From Verrucomicrobiales bacterium (GTDB taxonomy: Bacteria; Verrucomicrobiota; Verrucomicrobiia; Verrucomicrobiales; V1-33), in assembly GCA_018003315.1 (NCBI GenBank), contig JAGNEJ010000032.1, forward strand, positions 1 to 44,675: a stretch of 44,675 bases of DNA, read 5' to 3'. The stretch's first letter is position 1. Each line of letters starts with the position of its first letter. Positions 27,201-35,007 of this stretch are shown here, piece after piece. A program made the position numbers and the translations under genes. The notes beneath the pieces were generated by a model, which saw only the letters and a list, made by a program, of their open reading frames with translations, was not told the origin of the DNA and searched no databases.

Positions 27201-28581
27201 ACTCTACCGTTTCTATTTCTGGGACATGGAATACACCCTGTGGGACCAGAACGAAAACACGCTCTCCAGCATGGCCACAACCGGTGAAACGGTTTACCGA
27301 ATGTTCTACCAACTGCGGGCAAATGCCGAATTCCGCCTGCGTTTTGCCGATCATGTGCAGAAGCACTGCTTCAACAACGGGGCGCTGACACCGGCCCGGT
27401 CGATTGCCCGCTGGCAATCCCGGGCGACGGAATTGTATTCCCCCATCCTGGCGGAAAGCGCGCGTTGGGGGGATGCCCGGCGCGAACCGCCCTTCACCCG
27501 CAATGTGGAGTGGGAGGCGGAACGGACACGGCTCACTGGCACTTATTTCCCCCAGCGCACCGGCATCATGCTCAACCACCTCCGCACCGCCAGTCTGTTT
27601 CCCGCCGTCGCAGCGCCCAGCTTCAACCAGCACGGCGGCAGTGTGAACAGCGGATTCAGCGCCGCCATTTCCGCACCGGCAGGAACCATCTATTATTCGC
27701 TCGACGGCACCGATCCACGGACCGGCGGCATTCCATACAGTGCAGCCATTCCACTAACAACTCCAGGCCATGTGCTCATCAGCACCCGCGCCAACAGCGG
27801 CGGCGTATGGAGTGCGATGACGGTGGCGGATTTCAGCGTCAGCCTGGCAGCCGCCAGCACGGCGAATCTGGTCCTCTCTGAAATCCACTACAACCCGGTC
27901 GGCGGCGGCACTGAATTCGTGGAACTCATGAACATTGGCATCAGCTGGATCGACCTGGGCGGGTGCCGCTTCAGCGAAGGGATCACCCATACCTTCCCCG
28001 CAAACTCCATCCTCGCTCCCGGCACCAGGCTGGTGCTGCAGACAGGGGACTTTGCTGGCAGCCTCGACAATGCCGGCGAGCGCATCACCCTGCTCGCACC
28101 GGATTCCCTAACCATCATTCGCACGCTGCGCTACGACGACAAGGCTCCGTGGCCGACGGAGGCGGACGGCACCGGACGCTCGCTGGTGCTGGTGGCGCCG
28201 CAAACCAGTCCGGATCACGAAAATCCGCTCAACTGGCGAGCCAGCGTCGCCGTCGGCGGCAGCCCGGGGGCAAGTGACGCCGTTCCCTTTTCCGGAAATC
28301 CCGCGGGCGATGACGACGGGGATGGCTGGTCCAATTTGCTGGAATACACCCTGGGGCCAAATCCTGAAATCGTTTGGAGCCATGTCGCAGGCGCCATCAC
28401 GGTGACATCGACGCGCAGCCCTGCGGCGGATGATGCCGCAGTTGTCCTGGAATTCTCCAGCGACCTGCAAACCTGGCATTCCGGTCCCGGCTACACGGAA
28501 CAAACCGGCTGGAATGAATGGCGTTCCCTGTCCTCTCCCGGAAATCGCGCCTTTGTGCGGCTCGCCGTCCGTTTGCGCTGA
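24265..28581 (+). CDS. Giant secreted CotH-kinase protein with discoidin, lamin-tail and chitobiase-like domains
   Basis: 1438 residues with a signal peptide (MKTLLQRVPALMLAAVPSLL). Order: module shared with the previous gene (about 25-200), discoidin-like domain with NDGCCPERLSNYQIQL (about 200-350), Ig-like domain (350-430), lamin-tail domain (PPAINEFQASGSSL, about 431-555), chitobiase C-terminal-like domain (EIRYTLDGTKPTAS, about 580-660), CotH kinase domain (about 705-1080), second chitobiase-like repeat (IYYSLDGTDPRTGG), second lamin-tail domain (about 1200-1320), and a tail with DDDGDGWSNLLEYTLG. CotH is a secreted or surface protein kinase that phosphorylates spore coat proteins in Bacillus. 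Kinase features here are NHDSPSNQNNF (about 959-969) and the metal-binding WDMEYTLW (986-993). In related proteins I expect Glu before RPD; here residue 880 is Leu (NAVLRPDASF). No sorting tail is present. Confidence 0.85.
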   Translation: MKTLLQRVPALMLAAVPSLLHGGPLTFSTASVTFQQGTPYQIQNTLNPNTEGWGVYGGLNAAQTAWFTLSAPANGTQFQISMLQNLGSSHWIQEFRLSVTTDSVPSAGGNWTVWNPAVRISAGTTLAVVNTDHIRSTGSALNAAYTLRGDFPMQGITGVRLECFPYDYNTSDALAASLGRSANGNFVLSEFKAEADPEINVAQGRPATASAALWSGFPATNIVDGSAGTITHPLASAGTLGFYYEVDLQATYSINRILVRNRNDGCCPERLSNYQIQLYGDDVDGLGDLNWSATIRGDGTNSGVGGVDTVTAAADATPGHVFAGRFLRLINLSNAAYNPQVAEIEVYGSQLPSILNFTVDDDTISSGGSAVLSWQTSNASSVSISPVVGTVAAGGTVTVSPPATTTYTLTASNAAGTVTATLAVGVDVVLQPPAINEFQASGSSLTDEDNTEQDWLELKNPNPYRLDVGGFKLTDGSPVPWVFAPGTVIPANGFLVVFASGKNRQNPSGRPHTDFSLSSGGEYLALLSPVGAILQEFVPAYPLQLSGFSYGPPSGGGPAGFLSPPTPGAVNGAVTYLGKVADTRFSVDRGFYSTPIDVAVTCDTPGAEIRYTLDGTKPTASTGTVYTAPVHITTTAVLRAAAFKPGWAPSSTDTHTYLYIASVLQQGAAPPGWPTTWLDGGTSYAADYQMDPDVVNSPTYAAEMPQAMQGIRTLSIVIPPADFLGSANGIYNNPQQRGAAWERAISAELLLPPDAQHPNGSTGFQENCGLRVWGYGWRAHSASKKHSFRLKFKDIYEGPGKLEYPLFPGWPVERFDNIVLRSQGSRGWNDFRTPDISQSQYIHDAFARDSAREMGKIDGPSTHVHLYVNGLYWGLYNAVLRPDASFGEEHFGGTEADYDALNARVGALEVIDGDRVAWDAALALANAGLDDSARYAQFQTLVDVDNLIDYILFQIYSTNHDSPSNQNNFRALRKREANGLYRFYFWDMEYTLWDQNENTLSSMATTGETVYRMFYQLRANAEFRLRFADHVQKHCFNNGALTPARSIARWQSRATELYSPILAESARWGDARREPPFTRNVEWEAERTRLTGTYFPQRTGIMLNHLRTASLFPAVAAPSFNQHGGSVNSGFSAAISAPAGTIYYSLDGTDPRTGGIPYSAAIPLTTPGHVLISTRANSGGVWSAMTVADFSVSLAAASTANLVLSEIHYNPVGGGTEFVELMNIGISWIDLGGCRFSEGITHTFPANSILAPGTRLVLQTGDFAGSLDNAGERITLLAPDSLTIIRTLRYDDKAPWPTEADGTGRSLVLVAPQTSPDHENPLNWRASVAVGGSPGASDAVPFSGNPAGDDDGDGWSNLLEYTLGPNPEIVWSHVAGAITVTSTRSPAADDAAVVLEFSSDLQTWHSGPGYTEQTGWNEWRSLSSPGNRAFVRLAVRLR

Positions 28582-28589
28582 TTTCGGAT

Positions 28590-29468
28590 TTAATATTCCC
28601 GGTCCAGCAGGTGATGCGCCAGTTCCGCCAGCCGTTGTCCGTTCTCTTCGAACACGGCGATGGCTTCCAACGCTTCGGCAGTCAGCCGATGTGCTTCCGC
28701 GCGGGATTCCTCCAAACCTAAAACGCTGGGGTAGGTGGACTTTTCCGCCTTCTCATCCTTGCCCGCGGTTTTGCCCAGTTTCTCGCTGGTCTGGGTAACA
28801 TCCAGGATGTCATCGATGACCTGAAAGGCCAGGCCGAGCGCCCGGCCAAACCGGGTCAGCCCCTCCAGTTGATCCCCGCTGGCACCGCCGCACATGCCGC
28901 CCAGGCGCAGGGCTGCGGTCATCATGGCCATGGTTTTGCCTTCGTGAATGGCCCGCAGCTTTTCCAGCGAGAGCTTCCTTCCTTCCCCTTCCAAATCCTG
29001 CACCTGTCCGCCCACCAGCCAGCGGCTGCCGGCTGCCTCCGCCAGTTCCCTGACTAAATCCGCTAGGCCGTAACATTTGCCAGGCCGGCTGCGCAGCAAA
29101 ATTTCGAAGGCCAGCGGCTGAAATGCGTCCCCGGCCAAGAGGGCCACGGCCTCGCCATACACCTTGTGACAGGTGGGCCGCCCGCGGCGGAAATCGTCAT
29201 TGTCCATGCATGGCAGGTCGTCGTGGATCAGCGAATAGGTGTGGATGCACTCCACCGCACAGCCCGCGGGGATGGCCGCGGCGCGATCGCCCCCGCATGC
29301 TTCACAGGCCGCAACCGTTAGGATGGGCCGCAGCCGTTTACCCCCGGCAAACATGCTGTGGCGCATGGCCGAATGCAGGGAGTGCGGAACGACATCGCCC
29401 GCTGGCAGCAGTTCCTGCAGGGCAGCCTCAATGTCGGCATGGGTGGATTGAAGATAGGAATCGAAGTG
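28590..29468 (-). CDS. ispA: Polyprenyl (farnesyl/geranylgeranyl) diphosphate synthase
   Basis: Condenses isopentenyl diphosphate with allylic primers to make C15/C20 isoprenoid precursors. It is 292 residues from the GTG at 29468, which has GGAAG eight bases upstream and gives the normal family length; longer starts up to 29660 run into the divergent mazG gene. The first Asp-rich motif is HDDLPCMDNDD (83-93) and the second is DDILDVTQTSEKLGKTAGKD. FAGGKRLRP and the Gln near AFQVIDDILD also fit. The exact chain length cannot be read with confidence. It is convergent with the CotH gene, eight bases between stops. Confidence 0.92.
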   Translation of the reverse strand, partial: HFDSYLQSTHADIEAALQELLPAGDVVPHSLHSAMRHSMFAGGKRLRPILTVAACEACGGDRAAAIPAGCAVECIHTYSLIHDDLPCMDNDDFRRGRPTCHKVYGEAVALLAGDAFQPLAFEILLRSRPGKCYGLADLVRELAEAAGSRWLVGGQVQDLEGEGRKLSLEKLRAIHEGKTMAMMTAALRLGGMCGGASGDQLEGLTRFGRALGLAFQVIDDILDVTQTSEKLGKTAGKDEKAEKSTYPSVLGLEESRAEAHRLTAEALEAIAVFEENGQRLAELAHHLLDREY

Positions 29469-29637
29469 CACGGTATGGGCTTCCACCGTGGCGAACGGGA
29501 TGGCGATGACAACGGAAATTCCGGCTGCCCGGACGGGCGCATCCGGAAATGTCAGGCTCGCCCCAGGGGACACTGGCCGGGGACGGCGGTGGTGACATGG
29601 CCGTTGCAACCCCGCCTGCTCGGGGCTTTGCTGCCTC

Positions 29638-30474
29638 ATGCCGAAAGTTCCTCCTGACAATTCCGACGGCCTGCTGCGCCTCCAGCGGGTCGTTCACGAT
29701 CTGCGTTCACCCGGCGGCTGCCCGTGGGACCGTGAACAGACGCACCAGTCGCTCGGCACCAATCTCATTGAGGAAGCCTACGAGTCTCTGGAAGCGATTC
29801 TTGCCGGTGACCTCCGCCACATGGAGGAGGAACTGGGGGATTTGCTCCTGCAGGTGGTGCTGCACGGAGAGATCGCCTCCGAAACGAAGGCGTTTTCCCT
29901 CGACAGCATCGCCCACCGCATTGCGGAAAAACTGATCCGCCGCCACCCCCATGTGTATGGCGACAGCGCGGCGGACACCTCTGCGGCGGTGCTCCGGCAG
30001 TGGGATGAAATCAAGCGTCAGGAAAAAGGCGGAGCGTCCCGCCCGCATCTCGACGGCATTTCCAAGGCGCTGCCGTCCCTGACTCGCGCCGCCAAGCTTC
30101 AGAAACGAGCCGCGAAGGTCGGCTTCGACTGGGAAAATGCCAATGGCGTGCTAGAAAAAATCCGGGAGGAACTGGCGGAGGTGGAGGCCGAACTGCCCGG
30201 CGGTGACACCCCCGCCCTTCAGGAGGAAATCGGCGATCTGCTTTTTTCCGTGGCCAACCTCGCCCGGAAACTCGGCCACGACCCCGAAGTCCTCCTGGTC
30301 GCAGCCAATGCCAAATTCACCCGCCGCTTCCACCGCATGGAAGTCACCCTCGCCGCTACCGACCGTCCGCTGGGCATTGCCGGCATGGCGGAAATGGAAG
30401 CCGCCTGGCAGCGGGAAAAGAAGGTGGTCCCGCTGGCACCAGAGGCACCACCCGGTGCGGGATCATGCGCTTGA
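29638..30474 (+). CDS. mazG: Nucleoside triphosphate pyrophosphohydrolase MazG
   Basis: Hydrolyses NTPs to NMP and pyrophosphate and cleans aberrant nucleotides. It has 278 residues, the two-domain form. The first MazG domain shows CPWDREQTHQSLGTNLIEEA and the metal-binding EEELGDLLLQVV, the second shows EIREELAEVEAELPGG and EIGDLLFSVANLARKLG. The start ATG at 29638 gives MPKVPPDNSDGLLRLQRVVH. It is divergent from ispA; the region between (29469-29637) has no feature I can name. Confidence 0.94.
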   Translation: MPKVPPDNSDGLLRLQRVVHDLRSPGGCPWDREQTHQSLGTNLIEEAYESLEAILAGDLRHMEEELGDLLLQVVLHGEIASETKAFSLDSIAHRIAEKLIRRHPHVYGDSAADTSAAVLRQWDEIKRQEKGGASRPHLDGISKALPSLTRAAKLQKRAAKVGFDWENANGVLEKIREELAEVEAELPGGDTPALQEEIGDLLFSVANLARKLGHDPEVLLVAANAKFTRRFHRMEVTLAATDRPLGIAGMAEMEAAWQREKKVVPLAPEAPPGAGSCA

Positions 30475-30540
30475 CGGGTGGCGGGTGCCCCGTTAAGTGG
30501 AATTTCCTTCCCCTCCTTCACCATCCAACACCAATCAACC

Positions 30541-31509
30541 ATGGCAGACCTCGACGGCAAATCCCAGGAAAAGACCAAGGAGTTTTTTACCAGCGTTCCC
30601 CAGGCATCACCCGGCTATTTTCTCAAAGGTTCCCACCAGTATGACTGGGGGCTGAAAAACCGCCTGGGCCGGGTCTTCAACCCCAAGGACGGACGGACGC
30701 TGATGCTGGCGTTTGATCACGGCTATTTCCAGGGGCCGACCAGCGGCCTGGAACGGGTGGATCAGACCATCCTGCCGCTGGAACCGCATGTGGACTGCCT
30801 CATGCTGACACGCGGCATCCAGCGCAGCATCATCCCCGCCACCACGCAGAAGGCGATTGCCCTGCGGGCCTCCGGCGGCACGTCCATGGTCAGTCCGTTT
30901 GACGAATGGGAAGGCGAATATGAAGGACGCAAGCTGAAGCTGGGACGACCGGGATATGAGCCGCTGTCCAACGAGAGCCTGGCGCTGAACATCGAAGAAG
31001 CCATCCGCCTCAACGCCTCCGTCCTGGCCGTGCAGGTTTTCGTCGGCGGGGCCTGTGAACGTCAGAGCCTCAAAAACCTGACCGACATGGTGGATGCCGC
31101 CAACCGCTACGGAATCGGTGTCATGGGAGTGGTCGCTGTCGGACGCGCCATGGCGCGCAACCCCCAGTATTTCCGCCTGGCCACCCGCATCATTGCGGAA
31201 CTGGGGGCGCACCTCGTGAAATGTTATTACACGGATGAAGGTTTTGAAACCATCACGTCCTGCTGTCCAGTTCCCATCGTGATCGCTGGCGGAAAGAAGC
31301 TGCCCGAACTGGATGCGCTCAAGATGTCCTACAACGCCCTCCAGCAAGGAGCCTCCGGGGTGGACATGGGACGGAACATCTTCCAGGCGGATGATCCGGT
31401 GGCCATGGTCCAGGCGGTCCGTGCCGTGGTGCATGACGGACTGAAGCCGGATGCGGCCTTCAAACTCTACGGCGAGCTGAAACGCAAGTCGAAGCGGAGC
31501 AAAAAGTAG
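30541..31509 (+). CDS. LsrF-like class I aldolase/thiolase with an insertion
   Basis: Very similar to Escherichia coli LsrF, the thiolase that ends autoinducer-2 breakdown, throughout its length: MLAFDHGYFQGPTSGLERVD, CPVPIVIAGGKKLPE and GASGVDMGRNIFQADDPVAM. It has 322 residues. The Schiff-base Lys is K227 (LVKCYYTDEGFE), and D59/H60 lie in AFDHG. Compared with LsrF from memory, there is an extra block of about 23 residues at 117-139 (region FDEWEGEYEGRKLKLGRPGY). No lsrK, lsrR, lsrG or lsr transporter genes are nearby, so a role in AI-2 breakdown is doubtful; another small-sugar-phosphate aldolase or thiolase reaction is possible. A terminator follows the stop. Confidence 0.85.
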   Translation: MADLDGKSQEKTKEFFTSVPQASPGYFLKGSHQYDWGLKNRLGRVFNPKDGRTLMLAFDHGYFQGPTSGLERVDQTILPLEPHVDCLMLTRGIQRSIIPATTQKAIALRASGGTSMVSPFDEWEGEYEGRKLKLGRPGYEPLSNESLALNIEEAIRLNASVLAVQVFVGGACERQSLKNLTDMVDAANRYGIGVMGVVAVGRAMARNPQYFRLATRIIAELGAHLVKCYYTDEGFETITSCCPVPIVIAGGKKLPELDALKMSYNALQQGASGVDMGRNIFQADDPVAMVQAVRAVVHDGLKPDAAFKLYGELKRKSKRSKK

Positions 31510-31539
31510 CCCCCCATCGAATTTGCCTCATTACATGGG

Positions 31540-31573
31540 AAAAACCGGATGCCGACGCTTCCGGTTTTTTCTT
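31540..31573 (+). terminator. Intrinsic terminator after the LsrF-like gene
   Basis: AAAAACCGGA (31540-31549), a ten-base loop and TCCGGTTTTT (31560-31569) form a perfect ten-base-pair stem whose 3' arm runs into a T-tract (TTTTTTCTTT). It begins 30 bases after the stop codon and separates the aldolase from the glycosyltransferase pair. Confidence 0.85.
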
Positions 31574-31658
31574 TGGCATCATTTTCAGGATCTTGCAGCG
31601 AGAGATTCCGCTTGATGCCGGTCTGATTTCCGCATTTTGTGCCTATTTTCCGTGAAGG

Positions 31659-32678
31659 ATGGAAACCTCACTGCCCAGATTCTGCATCATCGTTCCCTGC
31701 TACAACGAAGAGGATTCCATTCCCGCCCTGGTCGAAAAATTGACGCCCGCCCTGGATGCGGCTGCGGATGGCGACTGGCAGGTGCTGCTGGTGGATGACG
31801 GCAGCAGCGACGGCACCGCCCGCATGATCTGGGAATTGAACACCCGCGACCGCCGGTTTCAGGGATTGAGACTTTCCAGAAATTTCGGCCACCAGCCCGC
31901 GGTCACCGCCGGTCTCCAGCATGCCAGCGGCCAATGCATTGGCGTGATTGACTGCGACCTGCAGGATCCCGTGGAGATCCTCGTGCAGCTCTATGAAAAA
32001 GTTTCCTCCGGTGAGTGGGATGTGTGTTCCGGCGTCCGCGGGCACCGCGAGGAGGCTCCCTGGTGGCTGCGGTGTGCCTACAGGCTCTTCTACCGGTTCA
32101 TGGCCTGGATGGCGGAACATGACTATACGCTGGATTCCGGCGACTTCTGCGTTTTCAACCGCCGCGTTCACCGCTCGCTCCTTGCCCTGCGGGAAACACT
32201 CTGGGTGCCGCGGGGACTGCGCAGCTGGGTGGGCTTTCGCCAGACCACCCTCACCTATCGCAGGCCGCCCCGTGTCCACGGGCAGAGCAAGTACAACGTT
32301 TCCCGGCTCATGAAACTGGCGGTCAGCAACATCACCAGCTTCAGCACCGCACCGCTGCGTCTGGCCACCTGGATCGGCCTGCGCATGGGCCTGCTCACCC
32401 TGCTGGCCGGACTTGTTTTCCTCATCAACCGGCTTTTCCCAAATCTGTTTCCCTTTGGTTATCGCATCGAAGAAGGCCGCGGCACCGCCACCATCGTCCT
32501 CTACGGTTCCTTCATTGCATCGATGCTCTTTTTCTGCCTCGGCATCATGGGTGAATACATCGCAGTCATCGTCAAGGAGGTGAAACGCCGCCCGTCATCA
32601 ATCGTCATGGAACGCACTCCGGGCCTGCCGGGATCCGGTGACGGAATTTCCACCGGCCAGCTCGCATCCGGCTCATGA
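31659..32678 (+). CDS. GT2 glycosyltransferase, DPM1/GtrB-like, membrane-bound
   Basis: Family 2 glycosyltransferase that likely loads a sugar from a nucleotide sugar onto a polyprenyl phosphate carrier. It has 339 residues. The N-terminal GT-A domain shows CIIVPCYNEEDSIPALVEKL, LLVDDGSSDGTA and the DCDLQDP metal motif; RNFGHQPAVTAGLQHASGQ is typical of this subfamily. Two transmembrane helices follow at about 230-300 (MGLLTLLAGLVFLIN and LYGSFIASMLFFCLGIMGEY). It overlaps the next gene by four bases (ATGA), and the pair probably makes and uses a lipid-linked sugar at the membrane. Confidence 0.9.
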   Translation: METSLPRFCIIVPCYNEEDSIPALVEKLTPALDAAADGDWQVLLVDDGSSDGTARMIWELNTRDRRFQGLRLSRNFGHQPAVTAGLQHASGQCIGVIDCDLQDPVEILVQLYEKVSSGEWDVCSGVRGHREEAPWWLRCAYRLFYRFMAWMAEHDYTLDSGDFCVFNRRVHRSLLALRETLWVPRGLRSWVGFRQTTLTYRRPPRVHGQSKYNVSRLMKLAVSNITSFSTAPLRLATWIGLRMGLLTLLAGLVFLINRLFPNLFPFGYRIEEGRGTATIVLYGSFIASMLFFCLGIMGEYIAVIVKEVKRRPSSIVMERTPGLPGSGDGISTGQLASGS

Positions 32679-34615
32679 CTGCCCGGTTCACAAAGGGGCT
32701 GCGTCTCCTGCTGCGCCTGCTTCCCTGGGCGCTGGTGCTGCTGCCCGCGGCGGCTGCGGCTTGGCTGCTGGAGCGCCATGTGGTGAATGTCCCATTCCTT
32801 GATGACTGGATGTTCACCGAAATGTATGAAAAGGCGCGCGGTCAGCACGGCGGCCTCTCGCTGCACGATTTTTTTGCCGTGCAGATGGAACATCGTCTGG
32901 CCTGGCCACGGCTGGTGATCATCCTGCTCGACAAAATCTGCCCCGGCCGATTCGATGCCCAGTGCTGGGTGACGTTCGGACTGCTCTGCCTCACCTTTCT
33001 CAATGTTGGCTGGCTGCTGCGCCGCTCCGCCGGAGCGTTTTCCGCCTGGTGGCCGGTGCTTGCCCTGGCGGGGATGGCTATCTTTTCGCCGGTGCAGTAT
33101 CAGATCCTGCTCTGGCCGATGATGTTTCAGGTGGCCACGCCTGCCGCGGCGTTGACCTCCGGGTTGGTCATCATGGATCTGCGGCGGCTTCCGTTGTGGC
33201 TTCGCTTTGCGCTGTGTGCGCTGTGCGCCTCCGCGGCCAGCCTCAGCATTGCCAGCGGCCTGCTCGTCTGGGTCCTCCTGATCCCGGTTGTCCTGTGGGG
33301 TGCGGGTCTGGAATCATGGAAAGTGCGCCTTCGTTTCGGAGGGCTTTGGGTGACGGCCTTCGCCGTTTTCGCCGCCCTTTACTTTCATAACCTGAAAAAT
33401 GAAACCGAAGGGCAGTTCGCTTACCGGGCCGCCCAGGAAGAAGTGACAGCCACCAAGGGGATTTCGGCACTGCTTCGCGATCCAGTGCAGGCAGTTCTGT
33501 TCACCGTTCGTTTTGTCGCCGGACCGATCTGCCGGGGCACCAGTGGTCCCATGATGGACCTGGCGCTTGCCGTTGGCGGTGTGTTTCTGCTGGCATTTGC
33601 GGGTTTTCTCTGCGTGTGGCTTTGGAAATTCAAGGATGCTGAAATGCGGGCATCCTGGCTCCCCTGGCTGTGTTTTGGGCTCTACTCTCCCGCCACCGGC
33701 TTTCTGGTGGCGCTGGGCAGAGCCTGGGTCACCAAGGATGGCGACAATGCGCTGCAGGCCCGCTATGTGATTCACGGCATTCCGCTGCTTGTCGCCGTCC
33801 TGGCGCTTTGCTGGCTGGCTGGCTGCCGTTGGAAAAAAAGCTGTCCTGACAAGGTGCTGATCATTTCCCGTGGATGCAGCGCGGGGGCAACGCTGCTGTT
33901 TTCAGTGCTGCTCGTCGGCTGGCTGCACGGCGTTTTCATGATGCAGGTGTGGGAAAGCAGCCGGCTCCGCGGCCTGGTAAACACCCTGTTTTTTGAACTC
34001 GGGACGAAATACGAAACCTGGGTTGATCCCGAAAGCCAGATGGTGTCGATGCATGAATTTGCCCTGCGCACCAACCGCATGGGGCTGCTGACGCCTCGGA
34101 TGTTCCGGACCAACCGGCTCGACCAATTCCGCATGGGACACGAATACCTCCGCGGTTCGAACGCCGAATTGGTGAATTTGCGGCTGGTGACGGATGACAG
34201 TGATCCGAAGTTTCGGGCAATCGCTGAAGGACATGCCAGCCTTCCATCCCGGCATCGGGTTGCCGATGGCATTTTCTTCGCCTGCCGCGACAGTCGTGGG
34301 CTGGATTCGTGGAAGATTTTCTGTGTGGCCCAGGTGCAGGGGATGCCGCTGCCGCTTGAGGATTCTCTTGGCCGCGACATGCGGTTTGTTTTTGGTGCGA
34401 ACAAGGAAGTGCTTCAAAACCTCGCCGGTTTTCAGGTGGTGTTTCCCCTGGATTTTCTTCCCAAAGAACCCAGCGAACAGGAAATCTCCGCCTGGGCTTA
34501 CGATTTCAAAAAGAATACCGTTTACCCGATGATGGGCCGCTACCGGGTGAATCTCGCCCAGCCCAAGATCATCAAACTGCGCAACCCAAACAAACCCGCT
34601 CCGCCGCCCCAGTGA
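32675..34615 (+). CDS. Polytopic membrane protein, possible GT-C-type glycosyltransferase
   Basis: It has 646 residues with about ten hydrophobic segments in the first 430 residues, then a soluble C-terminal domain of about 200 residues. The first long loop, right after helix 1, holds PFLDDWMF (D43, D44, W45) and MEHRLAWPR (E72, H73), which resembles the acidic first-loop motif of GT-C enzymes that use lipid-linked sugars. The partner GT2 gene would supply such a donor, and its stop overlaps this start. Subfamily and acceptor are not known. The C-terminal part (for example AWAYDFKKNTVYPMMGRYRV) is not recognised. Confidence 0.7.
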   Translation: MTARFTKGLRLLLRLLPWALVLLPAAAAAWLLERHVVNVPFLDDWMFTEMYEKARGQHGGLSLHDFFAVQMEHRLAWPRLVIILLDKICPGRFDAQCWVTFGLLCLTFLNVGWLLRRSAGAFSAWWPVLALAGMAIFSPVQYQILLWPMMFQVATPAAALTSGLVIMDLRRLPLWLRFALCALCASAASLSIASGLLVWVLLIPVVLWGAGLESWKVRLRFGGLWVTAFAVFAALYFHNLKNETEGQFAYRAAQEEVTATKGISALLRDPVQAVLFTVRFVAGPICRGTSGPMMDLALAVGGVFLLAFAGFLCVWLWKFKDAEMRASWLPWLCFGLYSPATGFLVALGRAWVTKDGDNALQARYVIHGIPLLVAVLALCWLAGCRWKKSCPDKVLIISRGCSAGATLLFSVLLVGWLHGVFMMQVWESSRLRGLVNTLFFELGTKYETWVDPESQMVSMHEFALRTNRMGLLTPRMFRTNRLDQFRMGHEYLRGSNAELVNLRLVTDDSDPKFRAIAEGHASLPSRHRVADGIFFACRDSRGLDSWKIFCVAQVQGMPLPLEDSLGRDMRFVFGANKEVLQNLAGFQVVFPLDFLPKEPSEQEISAWAYDFKKNTVYPMMGRYRVNLAQPKIIKLRNPNKPAPPPQ

Positions 34616-34658
34616 GCGATGCGCGGTGCGCGGGCATCTGCTTGGCCGCCGGACCTTC

Positions 34659-34976
34659 TCACCGGTTCCAATTCACCAGAACATAGGTCGCATAGGCGAA
34701 CAGCAGCACCACCAGCCAGGCCACCAGCCGTTTCGTGTCCGACCGGCCGATGCGAAATTGTTGGGATGATTCGGACATCAAAAAATCCCTCGCCGTTTCC
34801 CGGTCTTCGACAATTTCCGGAAACTGCTCCAAAGGCAGCCAAACCTTCTCCTGTAGATCGCAAACTTCCGTGCTCCGGCTGATCCTGCCGGAGTGAAACA
34901 GCTCCCGAATTTGGGAAAGCCAAAGCGGACCTTTCATCTGGCCGTCGCTGCCGAGGTAGAGGAATTGGGCGGACAT
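34659..34976 (-). CDS. Small GYF_2-domain membrane protein
   Basis: It has 105 residues. The N-terminal half is a GYF_2 (DUF4339-type) domain: FLYLGSDGQMKGPLWLSQI, ELFHSGRISRSTEV, WLPLEQFPEI; in other bacteria this domain is typically fused to or near membrane proteins and is thought to mediate protein contacts. The C-terminus is one transmembrane helix (LVAWLVVLLFAYATYVLVNW) that ends at the last residues, so the GYF domain faces the cytoplasm if it is a tail-anchored protein. Start at the ATG 34976; upstream frame is inside the next gene. It lies 31 bases downstream of the GT4 gene on the same strand and may be co-transcribed. Confidence 0.8.
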   Translation of the reverse strand: MSAQFLYLGSDGQMKGPLWLSQIRELFHSGRISRSTEVCDLQEKVWLPLEQFPEIVEDRETARDFLMSESSQQFRIGRSDTKRLVAWLVVLLFAYATYVLVNWNR

Positions 34977-35007
34977 GGAGGAAAATATAGGGCGGCAATC
35001 CCTTCTC

